NCBI RefSeq assembly: GCF_004119445.1
Contig: NZ_QICI01000036.1
Location: 62,001 to 126,000, forward strand
Length of the DNA: 64,000 nucleotides
Source: Chryseobacterium sp. CH21
GTDB lineage: Bacteria > Bacteroidota > Bacteroidia > Flavobacteriales > Weeksellaceae
Reading direction: 5' to 3'
The notes under the pieces were generated by a model. The model had not been told where the DNA came from. It made no database searches and worked only from the letters and a program-made list of their open reading frames with translations. Position numbers and translations under genes: made by a program. Shown piece after piece: positions 8,546 through 17,051 of this stretch; position 1 is the first letter of the stretch, and the number at the start of each line of letters is the position of its first letter.

Positions 8546-9736
8546 ATGAATCTTCACGAGTATCAATCAAAAGAGATTTTATCAAAGTATGGAGTAGCTA
8601 TCCAACGTGGTTTCGTTGCAAACAACGTAGATGAAGCTGTAGCAGCTGCTGAAAAATTGACTGCTGAAACCGGAGCACAGGCTTGGGTTGTAAAAGCACA
8701 GATTCACGCAGGTGGTCGTGGTAAAGGTGGGGGTGTTAAGTTTTCTCCAAACATGGATAAGCTTAAAGAAAACGCTCAGAATATCATCGGAATGCAGTTG
8801 GTAACTCCACAAACTTCTGCTGAAGGTAAAAAAGTACACTCTGTTTTGGTTGCAGAAGATGTTTATTATCCTGGAGAATCTGAAACTAAAGAATTTTATG
8901 TTTCTATTCTTTTAGACAGAGCTGAAGGGAAAAATACAATCGTATATTCTACTGAAGGAGGTATGGATATTGAGCACGTTGCTGAAGTAACTCCTCATTT
9001 GATCCACAATGAATTGATTGATCCTGCTATTGGTCTTCAAGGATTCCAGGCTAGAAAAATTGCTTTCAACTTAGGTCTTGAAGGAAATGCATTCAAAGAA
9101 TTTGTGAAATTTATTTCATCTCTTTACAATGCTTACACAGGAATTGATGCTTCTCTTTTCGAAATCAACCCTGTATTAAAAACTTCTGATAACAAGATTA
9201 TCGCTGTAGATGCTAAAGTAACTTTGGATGACAACTCATTGTTCCGTCACAAAGACTTAGCTGAGCTTAGAGATACAAGAGAAGAAGATCCAATGGATGT
9301 TGAAGCTGGTGAAGCGGGTCTTAACTTCGTAAAACTAGACGGTAACGTTGCTTGTATGGTAAACGGAGCTGGTCTTGCAATGGCAACTATGGATATCATC
9401 AAATTATCAGGTGGTAACCCTGCAAACTTCCTTGACGTAGGAGGTACTGCAGATGCTCAGAGAGTACAGACTGCTTTCGGAATCATCTTAAGAGATCCAA
9501 ACGTAAAAGCTATTTTGATCAACATCTTCGGAGGTATCGTAAGATGTGACAGAGTTGCTCAGGGTGTTGTAGATGCTTACAAAGCAATGGGTAGCCTTCC
9601 GGTTCCATTGATCGTAAGATTACAGGGAACTAACGCTGTAGAAGCTAAAAAATTAATTGACGAGTCTGGTCTTCCGGTACACTCTGCAATTACTTTAGAA
9701 GAAGCTGCAAACAAAGTAAAAGAAGTTTTAGCGTAA
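8546..9736 (+). CDS. sucC: Succinate-CoA ligase [ADP-forming] subunit beta
   Basis: TCA-cycle enzyme subunit: binds the nucleotide and, with SucD, converts succinyl-CoA to succinate with formation of ATP or GTP. The 396 residues begin MNLHEYQSKEILSKYGV, the classical start; the ATP-grasp domain holds VKAQIHAGGRGKGGGVKF (about 47-64), and the C-terminal CoA-ligase domain holds FLDVGGTAD and INIFGGIVRCD (about 330-340). Full length. Unusually for many bacteria, sucD is not next to it; the gene is followed by its own terminator, so sucC is monocistronic here. The codon choice (many highly used codons such as GGT, GTA, AAA) fits high expression. Confidence 0.97.
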   Translation: MNLHEYQSKEILSKYGVAIQRGFVANNVDEAVAAAEKLTAETGAQAWVVKAQIHAGGRGKGGGVKFSPNMDKLKENAQNIIGMQLVTPQTSAEGKKVHSVLVAEDVYYPGESETKEFYVSILLDRAEGKNTIVYSTEGGMDIEHVAEVTPHLIHNELIDPAIGLQGFQARKIAFNLGLEGNAFKEFVKFISSLYNAYTGIDASLFEINPVLKTSDNKIIAVDAKVTLDDNSLFRHKDLAELRDTREEDPMDVEAGEAGLNFVKLDGNVACMVNGAGLAMATMDIIKLSGGNPANFLDVGGTADAQRVQTAFGIILRDPNVKAILINIFGGIVRCDRVAQGVVDAYKAMGSLPVPLIVRLQGTNAVEAKKLIDESGLPVHSAITLEEAANKVKEVLA

Positions 9737-9760
9737 TCTAAAATTTTAAGATAAATAAGA

Positions 9761-9793
9761 AAACCGTTTCATTTTTTGGAACGGTTTTTTTGT
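9761..9793 (+). terminator. Rho-independent terminator of sucC
   Basis: Stem AAACCGTTTC (9761-9770) with GGAACGGTTT (9778-9787), loop ATTTTTT, then a run of Ts. Twenty-five bases after the sucC stop. Confidence 0.85.
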
Positions 9794-9845
9794 TTCAAAC
9801 CTGAAGACAGAAAGTTTTTTTAAGATTTTTCTTGGATTAAATTTT

Positions 9846-10081
9846 CCCGCAGATTACACAAATTACACAGATTTTTTATTAATATTTATTCCATCTGTAA
9901 AATCAGCGTAAGATATGTGTTGGGTACAATTTTATCGGAGGTAAAATCTTTGCGTCTTAAAATATTAAATAGCAATGTGGAGGAATTGCGCCTTTGCGAA
10001 AATCCAACCTTTAAATGATACTTTATCTGTAAAATCAGAGTGAAACTTTAAAAACTTTAAAAAAAATGTTTTTGCAAATTC
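9846..10081. repeat. Mosaic of dispersed intergenic repeat fragments
   Basis: This gene-free stretch (the whole spacer runs 9737-10201) holds fragments of the kind scattered through flavobacterial genomes: CGCAGATTACACAAATTACACAG at 9848-9870, AATCTTTGCGTC with a later GCGCCTTTGCGAAAAT near 9945-10003, and CATCTGTAAAATCAG at about 9893 echoed as TATCTGTAAAATCAG at about 10025. No reading frame of any quality is seen. The internal echo of the TCTGTAAAATCAG motif indicates repeated insertion or duplication. Confidence 0.5.
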
Positions 10082-10082
10082 C

Positions 10083-10115
10083 AAACCTTATAGGTTTTTA
10101 AAACCTATAAGGTTT
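10083..10115. repeat. 33-bp perfect palindrome
   Basis: AAACCTTATAGGTTTT and its exact reverse complement AAAACCTATAAGGTTT flank a single T. It could form a perfect 16-bp hairpin or a cruciform. It lies among other dispersed repeats between convergent genes (sucC and the MscS gene) and has no T-run typical of a terminator on its own. Confidence 0.75.
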
Positions 10116-10147
10116 ATGTGTAAATATCTTCCGTCAATTACCAAAAG

Positions 10148-10176
10148 AAGACCATTTCAATAGCTGAAATGGTCTT
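10148..10176. terminator. Bidirectional terminator before the MscS gene end
   Basis: AAGACCATTTCA (10148-10159), loop ATAGC, TGAAATGGTCTT (10165-10176), a perfect 12-bp stem. On the minus strand it follows the mscS-like stop by 26 bases and is followed by TCTTTTGG, so it most likely ends that transcript. Confidence 0.75.
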
Positions 10177-10201
10177 TATATGTTTTATATGTGAGTAGTT
10201 C

Positions 10202-11089
10202 TTATTTGTCCTGATGAGTTTCAGGTAAAATATTTTCACCGCTGGTAATACTGATGCTTGTAGGTGTTACCAACTGAATTTTATCAGTATCAAAACGTTC
10301 TTTAATCCCTAAATAAGCCTTGCTCCTTACCTGTGCAAGATTAGAACCTACCTTTATCCAAAACTTCACCTGAAGGTTAAATGCCCCTTGTTTAAGGTCT
10401 GTAAAAATCACTTCTATAGTGTCCAGCTTATCCACATTATCAAGATTTTTAATCACATCAAGAATGCTTTTCTGTGCTTTGCTAATATCTTCATCTGCCG
10501 GAATTTCAAAATTTAAAATAATCCTGCGCTGTGGGGAAGCTGTAATATTGTAAAAAGGTGCATTAAAAACAACCTGATTGGGAATATAGGCCTTCTTGCC
10601 ATCATCAGTAAGAAGTTTTGTGGTTAAGAAACCAATTTCCTGTACCGTACCGGAGTGTGCTCCGATGGTAATATAATCTCCTACTTTGTAAGCTTTGTCA
10701 ATACCAATCAGCATTCCTGAAAAAATACTGGAAACAAGGTCTTTCAAAGCAACCCCGGCAATAACCCCCGCAACTCCTAAACTTCCGATAAACTTCCAGA
10801 GAAAGCCACTGAAGCCCATTATTTCAAGAGCGATAAAGGTTCCCATCAGCATAATGAGGAATCTGAAGATACTGATTAAAGTAACTAATGAGCTCTCTTT
10901 ATGGCTTTTCGGGAAAAATTTATGGAACAATTTTACAGCTCCTTTACTTAAATATTTACTCGTAATCAGGAAAAATGTAAACACTAAAACTCCGACAATC
11001 AGTTTGGGAGTAAGCGCAGCAAATGTTACATACCAACTTTCCAATACCTTATAAACTACGTCTACATACCTGAGGCCCGTTTTCTCCAT
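10202..11089 (-). CDS. Small-conductance mechanosensitive channel (MscS family)
   Basis: Inner-membrane channel that opens on membrane tension to release solutes under hypo-osmotic shock. 295 residues with three hydrophobic segments (about 22-42, 63-85, 90-120). The third is the pore helix, rich in Gly/Ala: FIGSLGVAGVIAGVALKDLVSSIFSGMLIG. Then the beta domain (YKVGDYITIGAHSGTVQEIGFLTTKL, PNQVVF) and the cytoplasmic alpha/beta vestibule. Length equals the minimal MscS type of E. coli. Monocistronic. Confidence 0.93.
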   Translation of the reverse strand: MEKTGLRYVDVVYKVLESWYVTFAALTPKLIVGVLVFTFFLITSKYLSKGAVKLFHKFFPKSHKESSLVTLISIFRFLIMLMGTFIALEIMGFSGFLWKFIGSLGVAGVIAGVALKDLVSSIFSGMLIGIDKAYKVGDYITIGAHSGTVQEIGFLTTKLLTDDGKKAYIPNQVVFNAPFYNITASPQRRIILNFEIPADEDISKAQKSILDVIKNLDNVDKLDTIEVIFTDLKQGAFNLQVKFWIKVGSNLAQVRSKAYLGIKERFDTDKIQLVTPTSISITSGENILPETHQDK

Positions 11090-11131
11090 GAATAAAAATT
11101 TTAATTAAATATATAAATTTTCATCAAAAAA

Positions 11132-11168
11132 TTTGCCATTTCCAAAAAGTCTACTAAATTTGTAGACT
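11132..11168 (+). promoter_or_regulatory. Promoter with overlapping inverted repeat, 1-Cys peroxiredoxin gene
   Basis: TTTG (11132-11135), 19 bases, TAAATTTG (11155-11162): an ideal promoter. The -7 element sits inside the inverted repeat AGTCTAC-N7-GTAGACT (11148-11154 and 11162-11168). A dimeric regulator bound there would cover the -7 box, so repression, for instance by a redox sensor, is plausible; no regulator is identified. Confidence 0.6.
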
Positions 11169-11184
11169 ATAAAGAAAGAACAGT

Positions 11185-11820
11185 ATGTCAATCAAACTAG
11201 GAGATACAGCACCCAATTTTCAGGCAGAGTCATCTGTAGGTGACATTAATTTTTATAACTATCTGGGAGATTCCTGGGGGATTTTGTTTTCGCATCCTGC
11301 AGATTATACCCCGGTATGCACTACAGAACTGGGCTATACTGCAAAATTGCAATCTGAATTCGATGCCAGAGGAACCAAAGTGATTGCGTTGAGTGTAGAT
11401 GGAGTAGAAGATCATCAAAACTGGGTGAAAGATATTAATGAAACTCAAAACACTAATGTTCAGTTTCCTGTTATTGCTGATAAAGACAGAAAAGTTTCAG
11501 AACTGTATGATTTTATTCATCCGAATGCTTCTGTAACGGCAACTGTACGTTCTCTTTTGATTATTGATCCTTCCAAAAAAGTAAGACTGATTATTACCTA
11601 TCCGGCCTCTACAGGAAGGAATTTTGACGAGATCCTTAGAGTGCTGGATTCTTTACAGCTGGTGGATAATTATCGCGTGGCAACGCCTGTGAACTGGGAA
11701 TATGGAGAAGATGTTATTGTTCCTCCTACCATTTCCACAGAAGAGGCCCGAAAAATATTCCCGAAAGGTGTGACGGAAATAAAGCCGTATTTACGATACA
11801 CTCCTCAACCCAATACATGA
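11185..11820 (+). CDS. 1-Cys (Prx6-type) peroxiredoxin
   Basis: Reduces hydrogen peroxide and organic peroxides through one peroxidatic cysteine. 211 residues; the active-site stretch SHPADYTPVCTTELG puts the catalytic Cys at 45, with Thr42 and the conserved Arg in the ATVRSLLIIDP segment. The long C-terminal domain (about 165-211, CxTPxxW-like VATPVNWEYGEDVIVPP) is the Prx6/AhpC-TSA C-terminal arm. No second resolving Cys is present, so the enzyme is of the 1-Cys class. Monocistronic, between a promoter with an inverted repeat and a strong terminator. Confidence 0.94.
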   Translation: MSIKLGDTAPNFQAESSVGDINFYNYLGDSWGILFSHPADYTPVCTTELGYTAKLQSEFDARGTKVIALSVDGVEDHQNWVKDINETQNTNVQFPVIADKDRKVSELYDFIHPNASVTATVRSLLIIDPSKKVRLIITYPASTGRNFDEILRVLDSLQLVDNYRVATPVNWEYGEDVIVPPTISTEEARKIFPKGVTEIKPYLRYTPQPNT

Positions 11821-11858
11821 TTTATTTGATTTTTTATAGTTTAGTTTTAATTTGTACG

Positions 11859-11890
11859 AAAATCGCCTCGAAAATATTTCGAGGCGATTT
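11859..11890. terminator. Bidirectional terminator between convergent genes
   Basis: AAATCGCCTCGAAA (11860-11873) pairs with TTTCGAGGCGATTT (11877-11890), a perfect 14-bp stem with a 3-base loop, followed by ATTTTTTTA on the plus strand and preceded by ATTTTCGT on the minus strand. It serves both the peroxiredoxin and the barrel gene. Confidence 0.85.
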
Positions 11891-11915
11891 CATTTTTTTA
11901 TAAGTATTTCAGTGA

Positions 11916-12506
11916 TTACTTAACGTCGTTGATGATTTGCTTAGCTTTAGATGTTGGAAGATAAATCTGGAATCCTAAACCAAATGTAATTTTGTTAGTA
12001 TATCCACCGCTTCCGAATCCTGCGTTAGCATCATATTTCACTAAACCTTCCAGTCCTATGTTTGGAGTAATAAAGTAAGAATAACCAGGTCCAAATCCGA
12101 AGTTAAGTCCGTTAGATGAAGAACCTCCTTTAGAGATTGACATTCCTCCAACACCTACATTACCTTCGAAGAACCATCTTCCGTGGTGTAGTAAGTTGTT
12201 TACACCTTGTTCTCCTGGGTTAAGATAGTAACGTCCTAATGCTCCTACATTATAAGTAAAAGTAGTTGGTGCATCTTTAGCTCCTTTGAAACCTAAATCT
12301 ACATATCCCCCAACTGCAATATTATCTTCAATGAAATAGGCTCCTTTTGGCTGAATTGCAAAGTCGTATCCTGCTCCCTCATTTAAACCAAAATTTGCTC
12401 CTGCAAGGTTACCCCCTACCATCCAATTACCTTTTTGAATCTGAGCGTTGGCAGTTGCTGTTAAGCCTGCTACGGCTAATATCCCTGTTAAAATAAGTTT
12501 TTTCAT
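11916..12506 (-). CDS. Outer-membrane beta-barrel protein (small, 196 aa)
   Basis: Signal peptide MKKLILTGILAVAGLTATANA (cleavage near residue 21), then an eight-strand type barrel of alternating aromatic/small residues (GNWMVGGNLAGANFG, VGGYVDLGFKG, WFFEGNVGVGGMS, ITFGLGFQIYLP). It resembles the PF13505 porin/OmpX-like families common in Chryseobacterium. Monocistronic, with a 267-bp upstream spacer of AT-rich DNA. Specific role unknown; probably structural or adhesion-related. Confidence 0.85.
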   Translation of the reverse strand: MKKLILTGILAVAGLTATANAQIQKGNWMVGGNLAGANFGLNEGAGYDFAIQPKGAYFIEDNIAVGGYVDLGFKGAKDAPTTFTYNVGALGRYYLNPGEQGVNNLLHHGRWFFEGNVGVGGMSISKGGSSSNGLNFGFGPGYSYFITPNIGLEGLVKYDANAGFGSGGYTNKITFGLGFQIYLPTSKAKQIINDVK

Positions 12507-12773
12507 AATTTATTATTTTAATAATTAAATGTTTATTATTCACGAATTATAGAAAAAACAATAAATGTGCCAGACTCTTAATTTTAGGTAATTTTTCTAA
12601 ATAAACGTTAACATAATCAAGAGTATATATATTATTTTTTTAACATAATCTTTGAGAATTCTGTAAACATAAAGAAAATAAAACAGAGGTTTTAAAATGA
12701 AAATGATAAAATTAGTTGCCAGATCATTAACCCTCCAAAATGCTGTTTTTCTTTGTGTAATTTCCTGATTATT

Positions 12774-13289
12774 TTAAATAAATAAAAGAATAAGAGAGAT
12801 AATTAATCCTGCAATAGTAAATTTGATACCACGTTTGAAGGCTTTTGTTTTAGGATTAAACATCCAGAAACTGGAGATCACAAAAAAGAAAAGAGAAATT
12901 CCAAAGAATACGCTTAAAGGCGATATAGCATCTTTAGACTGCGATTTGTGAAGAGAAACCATTTTATCCAGTACAAAAGGCAATTCCTTTTTGGTATATT
13001 TTGCTTTTCCGGTGGCACTGTCATAAGTTCCTTGTTTAAAGTAAAGCACGCTTCCTTCTGTTTTTTCCACTTCAAGACCTTTCATTTTAAGCTCTTTTTT
13101 AAGCTCTTTCTCTGTAAGATTGGCAGCGATGTTTTTTTCGTATTTCTTTTCGTTCTTTAGAAAATCGGTGTCTCTGTACACCAGAAGAATTCCACTTAAC
13201 GAATATACAGCCATAATACCTGCAAGGAAATATCCCAGATAACGGTGTGTGATTCTCATGAAACTTCTTGTGTCTTTAATCTTATCCAT
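12774..13289 (-). CDS. PepSY-associated membrane protein
   Basis: 171 residues with an N-terminal transmembrane helix (about 14-34, ITHRYLGYFLAGIMAVYSLSGILLVY) of the PepSY-TM type, a charged periplasmic PepSY-like domain (about 50-110), and two C-terminal helices (about 120-140 and 150-170). Such proteins often accompany TonB receptors for siderophores and may act in ferric-siderophore reduction. It lies 95 bp downstream of the TonB receptor on the same strand, so co-transcription is likely. Smaller than full-length PepSY-TM flavin reductases, so it may not itself be an enzyme. Confidence 0.8.
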   Translation of the reverse strand: MDKIKDTRSFMRITHRYLGYFLAGIMAVYSLSGILLVYRDTDFLKNEKKYEKNIAANLTEKELKKELKMKGLEVEKTEGSVLYFKQGTYDSATGKAKYTKKELPFVLDKMVSLHKSQSKDAISPLSVFFGISLFFFVISSFWMFNPKTKAFKRGIKFTIAGLIISLILLFI

Positions 13290-13384
13290 ATCTTATTGTT
13301 TTGTTTTTGTTTTAAAATTTCAAAAGTGGAAAATGCAAAAATGCAATTTCCACTTTTAATGAAAGAATTATTATATAAAGAATT

Positions 13385-15658
13385 CTAAAGTCTGTATGTA
13401 AGTGTGAAATAGTAGTTTCTAGGTGTGATTGGATTCACTGAATAATTCTCGTGAACATTGTAGTTTACGACATCAAACAGGTTACCCACTCTTCCTTGAA
13501 TAGAGAATTTGTTCCACTCGTAGCCAACGGATACAGAAACAGTGGTGTAATCTTTTAGATCAAACATTCTGCTCACGTTGTTTCTACTTGTGTTGGTAGA
13601 TTTTGTATCATTCCATCCAGCGATTCTGTCTCCGATGTAGTAAACTCCAGCTCCTATTTTCAACCCTTTTACATAGTTTGTAAATTTATAGAAAACGGAA
13701 GCGTTGGCTGTTGTAGCCGGTGTTCTTACCAGTCTTTGGTTTTCAACGTATCCTTTTTCAGGAGTGTCAGTATAAACGGAATTGTTATAAGAGAAACCTC
13801 CGATGATGGATAGGTTTTCTGTAGGGTTTCCTGTAATGTCAAGCTCCACACCACGGCTTCTCATATTTCCTGCAAATTCTTTAAGATTCGTATCTGTTGA
13901 ATTTACCGGAGCTCCGTTCGGAGTAGAAGCAAACCAATAAGTCTGATAGTAATTATTGTACATAATCTGGTAAGCCGTTAAATTAACAGCCAAAGCATTG
14001 TTCCAGAAATTCTTTTTAACCCCAATTTCGTATTGATCAACGGTTGATGGCTTTATGCTTTGTTTTGATAAATTATTTAACTGATTTTGAACTTGTGAAG
14101 CAGATTGGTTGGTATTTACTGTACCAAATTGATCTGAAGTATATCCTGCATTGGAAGCAAATGAATTTGTATACGTTGCAAATACTGAAAGGTTTTCATT
14201 GGGTGCATAAACCAAACCTACTTTTGGAGAAAATGCATTATCAGAAGTTGAAGAATTCGCTACTGCAATTTTATCATTTAATGTGAAACGAGTGGTCAAT
14301 GTAGGCATATTTTCTACATAAGACCATCTTAAACCTGCAATAACTTTAATTTGTTTTGTTAGGCTGATAAAATCCTGTGCATATATTCCGATTCTTCTTG
14401 TGTTAATTCTATTTCTTGTATTAAGAGTAGAATTTGGCATGTTAATGCTTCCCCATGTTGAAGGATCATCTAAATATAAAATATTAGAAGTTGCAGCTAA
14501 AGTATAGGTATAAGCATCTGCCTGACTGTAATCTGCATCAGAACCAATCAAAACTTTATGGTTGATTTTTCCTGTATTGAACTCACCATTGATGTTTACC
14601 TGTGCAGAAGTATAGTTTTGTTCGTTGTATGTTTTACCAAAAGGTCTGTTCCATGATAGTCTGGTAGCAGCTGGTGAGCTGTAGCCCCATTGTACTCTTT
14701 CAGAAGAGAAATAATCTTTAGTATAGTTTTGGTAAGAAGCAGTAGCATTCAAAGACCATCTTTCGTTAAATTGATGATTAAACGTTACGTTGGTAGAAGC
14801 TTGCTGTACATTTTGATATTGCCAGTCAGTTCCGAAGAAAACATTTCTGGAAATATTATCATTCAATCTGTAGCTTTGGTCTTTTTCAGTAATAGATCCA
14901 AGGCCGAAATCTGGAGTGAAATTATTTTTAAGATAATCTGCCTCAACAATTAATTGAGATTTATCACTTAAATTGAATAAGAATGAAGGGTTGAAATAAT
15001 ATTTTTCAGATTGTACAACATCTCTGAAACTTTCAGCATACTCATAAGTTCCGTTTATTCTGAAAGCAACATTCTTAGATAATGGGCCGTAAATATCTAC
15101 TGTTGGTTTATAAGAATTCCAGCTTCCGCCATTTAATCCTATACTTCCACCAAAATTGAATTTGGGCTTTTTCGTAATCATGTTGATAATACCACCAGCA
15201 GCAGTATTTCCGTAAAGCATTGCGTTTGCTCCTTTTAAAACTTCTACTCTTTCAAGACCACTTACTTCAGGGAAAACTCCACTGTTTATTCTAGAACCAT
15301 TCTTGAAAATATTGTCATTTCCTAAGATAAAACCACGCCCACCAAAGCTGTCCTGAGAATTTCCTCTTGAAGAGGTAACGTACATTCCGTTTATATTCTG
15401 TAGAACATCACTCAATTGTTTTGCCTGCTGCTGTTCAATAATTTCGTGAGTAACAATAGCAATAGGCTGAGGGGTTTCCATGACAGTCAGACTTGATTTT
15501 GTCGATAATGGCCTTGCCTGGTTAGGATTTCCGGTTTTATGAAGATTAATATCTTCAATAGTCTGGGTTCTGATTGTATCTGCTTCAGTATTTTTCATCT
15601 GAGAACTCACTGAAACAGCGATAAATAACAGCCCTAAAGAAAGTAGTTGTCTTTTCAT
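13385..15658 (-). CDS. TonB-dependent siderophore receptor
   Basis: Outer-membrane gated barrel that imports ferric-siderophores using TonB energy. 757 residues: signal peptide MKRQLLSLGLLFIAVSVSSQ, a short N-terminal segment, plug domain (about 60-190: TVMETPQPIAIVTHEII, GGRGFILGNDNI, LERVEVLKGANAMLYG, GGIINMITKKP), then the 22-strand barrel ending in YYFTLTYRL. The plug sequence is of the FhuE/FpvA-like TIGR01783 type. No carboxypeptidase-like (CNA) N-terminal domain, so not a SusC-type nutrient receptor. Followed by the PepSY gene. The upstream spacer contains a perfect 24-bp palindrome and a TACTTTTG -7-like box (15693-15700), suggesting iron- or redox-responsive control. Confidence 0.93.
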   Translation of the reverse strand: MKRQLLSLGLLFIAVSVSSQMKNTEADTIRTQTIEDINLHKTGNPNQARPLSTKSSLTVMETPQPIAIVTHEIIEQQQAKQLSDVLQNINGMYVTSSRGNSQDSFGGRGFILGNDNIFKNGSRINSGVFPEVSGLERVEVLKGANAMLYGNTAAGGIINMITKKPKFNFGGSIGLNGGSWNSYKPTVDIYGPLSKNVAFRINGTYEYAESFRDVVQSEKYYFNPSFLFNLSDKSQLIVEADYLKNNFTPDFGLGSITEKDQSYRLNDNISRNVFFGTDWQYQNVQQASTNVTFNHQFNERWSLNATASYQNYTKDYFSSERVQWGYSSPAATRLSWNRPFGKTYNEQNYTSAQVNINGEFNTGKINHKVLIGSDADYSQADAYTYTLAATSNILYLDDPSTWGSINMPNSTLNTRNRINTRRIGIYAQDFISLTKQIKVIAGLRWSYVENMPTLTTRFTLNDKIAVANSSTSDNAFSPKVGLVYAPNENLSVFATYTNSFASNAGYTSDQFGTVNTNQSASQVQNQLNNLSKQSIKPSTVDQYEIGVKKNFWNNALAVNLTAYQIMYNNYYQTYWFASTPNGAPVNSTDTNLKEFAGNMRSRGVELDITGNPTENLSIIGGFSYNNSVYTDTPEKGYVENQRLVRTPATTANASVFYKFTNYVKGLKIGAGVYYIGDRIAGWNDTKSTNTSRNNVSRMFDLKDYTTVSVSVGYEWNKFSIQGRVGNLFDVVNYNVHENYSVNPITPRNYYFTLTYRL

Positions 15659-15727
15659 TTTATTTTTATGTAGAACAGTTTTAAATAAGCCGCAAAAGTA
15701 AGTATTTGTTTAGAATAGATAAAAATA

Positions 15728-15751
15728 AATTTATGATTTAAATCATAAATT
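15728..15751. promoter_or_regulatory. 24-bp perfect palindrome, candidate operator
   Basis: AATTTATGATTT at 15728-15739 followed directly by its exact reverse complement at 15740-15751. The core ATGATTTAAATCAT resembles FNR/CRP-type (TTGAT-N4-ATCAA) symmetry. It lies between the divergent TonB receptor and Gfo/Idh/MocA genes, 27 bases upstream of a -7-like box on the receptor side. Regulator identity is unknown. Confidence 0.55.
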
Positions 15752-15838
15752 GTTAATAATGGCATGGATTATTTCTATACCTCCTTTGGTGTAGGGAATG
15801 AAGTGTTTTTTATGAATATATTTGTTAAAAATTTTAAT

Positions 15839-16894
15839 ATGCAATTGGTAAAAGCTGGGCTTTGCGCCTTTGGAATGAGCGGAAAAGTATTCCATGCTCC
15901 CTTTTTAAAGGAGCATCCGGGATTTTTCATTTCTGCCATAGTGGAAAGAAATAAAGAAGAGTCAAAAGAGAAATATCCGGAAGCAACCATTTACCGTTCT
16001 GTGGAAGATATGCTTCAGAATGCAGATGTGGAGCTGGTCATTATCAATACTCCGGTTCAGACACACTATGAATATGCGAAAAAAGCGTTGGAAGCAGGGA
16101 AAAATATTATTGTGGAAAAACCTTTCACTGTAAATGTTTCCGAAGCTGAGGAACTGGTGCAACTGGCCAAAGAAAAAGGATTGTTCCTGAGTGTGTATCA
16201 AAACCGAAGATTCGACAGGGATTTCTTACAGGTTCAAAAAATTTTAAATGACAGAAAAATAGGAAATATTAAAGAAGCTGAGATCCGTTTCGATAGATTT
16301 CGTACCACTGCTAGTGGGAAACTGCATAAGGAAAGTCCGGATCAGGTAGGTTCAGGATCACTCCATGATTTGGGAGCACATCTTGTAGATCAGGCTGTAC
16401 AATATTTTGGATATCCTGAAAAATTGTTTGCCGATGTCTTTTCAATGAAAGGGAAAGAATTTGCGAATGATTATTTCGAAATCCTCTTATTTTATAAAAA
16501 CGATCTGAGAGTAAGACTAAAAACATCAGTTTTCAGTAAAGAAGGTCACTATGCGTATACTATTCATGGTGACAGAGGAAGTTTCTTACAGGAAAGAACA
16601 GATAATCAGGAGAACGAATTGGTGGCAGGTGCTATACCTGAATATGGAAAAGAATGGACACAGCCACTAAAAGAACCGGATGGAATTTTAAACTTCCTGA
16701 ATGATCATTCTGAAACAGACAGAATTCTAAATTCCAGTGAAGCCGGAAATTATATGGATTATTACCAGCAGATCTATGAGCACATTGTTTTCGGGTATGC
16801 ATTGCCATCTCCGGGGGAAGAAGTTGCCCAGAATATGAAAATTATTGATGCTTCCCTGGAAAGTGCAAAAGAAGGAAAGATCATTCAGTTATAA
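15839..16894 (+). CDS. Gfo/Idh/MocA-family NAD(P)-dependent oxidoreductase
   Basis: 351 residues. N-terminal Rossmann fold with a variant nucleotide-binding start (GLCAFGMSGKVFHAPFL, residues 7-23), the family's VEKPFTV segment, and the C-terminal alpha/beta domain with GSGSLHDLGAHLVDQA. The MSGKVFHAPF pattern is that of the YdgJ/YvaA-like sugar dehydrogenase branch. ATG at 15839 is preferred because the family starts directly before this motif; an open frame extends 25 codons upstream without similarity. Substrate is probably a sugar or cyclitol, but cannot be named from sequence. Confidence 0.88.
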   Translation: MQLVKAGLCAFGMSGKVFHAPFLKEHPGFFISAIVERNKEESKEKYPEATIYRSVEDMLQNADVELVIINTPVQTHYEYAKKALEAGKNIIVEKPFTVNVSEAEELVQLAKEKGLFLSVYQNRRFDRDFLQVQKILNDRKIGNIKEAEIRFDRFRTTASGKLHKESPDQVGSGSLHDLGAHLVDQAVQYFGYPEKLFADVFSMKGKEFANDYFEILLFYKNDLRVRLKTSVFSKEGHYAYTIHGDRGSFLQERTDNQENELVAGAIPEYGKEWTQPLKEPDGILNFLNDHSETDRILNSSEAGNYMDYYQQIYEHIVFGYALPSPGEEVAQNMKIIDASLESAKEGKIIQL

Positions 16895-16904
16895 AAGGGT
16901 TATT

Positions 16905-17045
16905 CAATTATAAATGATGAGTTATAAATTATGAATGAATTCAATGAGTTGGAGAGTTTGAGTGTAAAGGAGTTGGAAATTTCTAATCCCAATTACTATT
17001 AACCTTAAACCTTAAATTTTGAACCTTGAACTCATTCATAATTCA
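16905..17045. repeat. Dispersed repeat, family with inverted ATTATGAATGA arms
   Basis: Inverted arms ATTATGAATGA (near 16929) and TCATTCATAAT (near 17033) bracket a stretch of AACCTTAAACCTTAAATTTTGAACCTTGAAC-like tandem motifs. No reading frame. The element sits between convergent genes, the position where most such repeats in this window lie. Confidence 0.6.
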
Positions 17046-17051
17046 TCCTTA

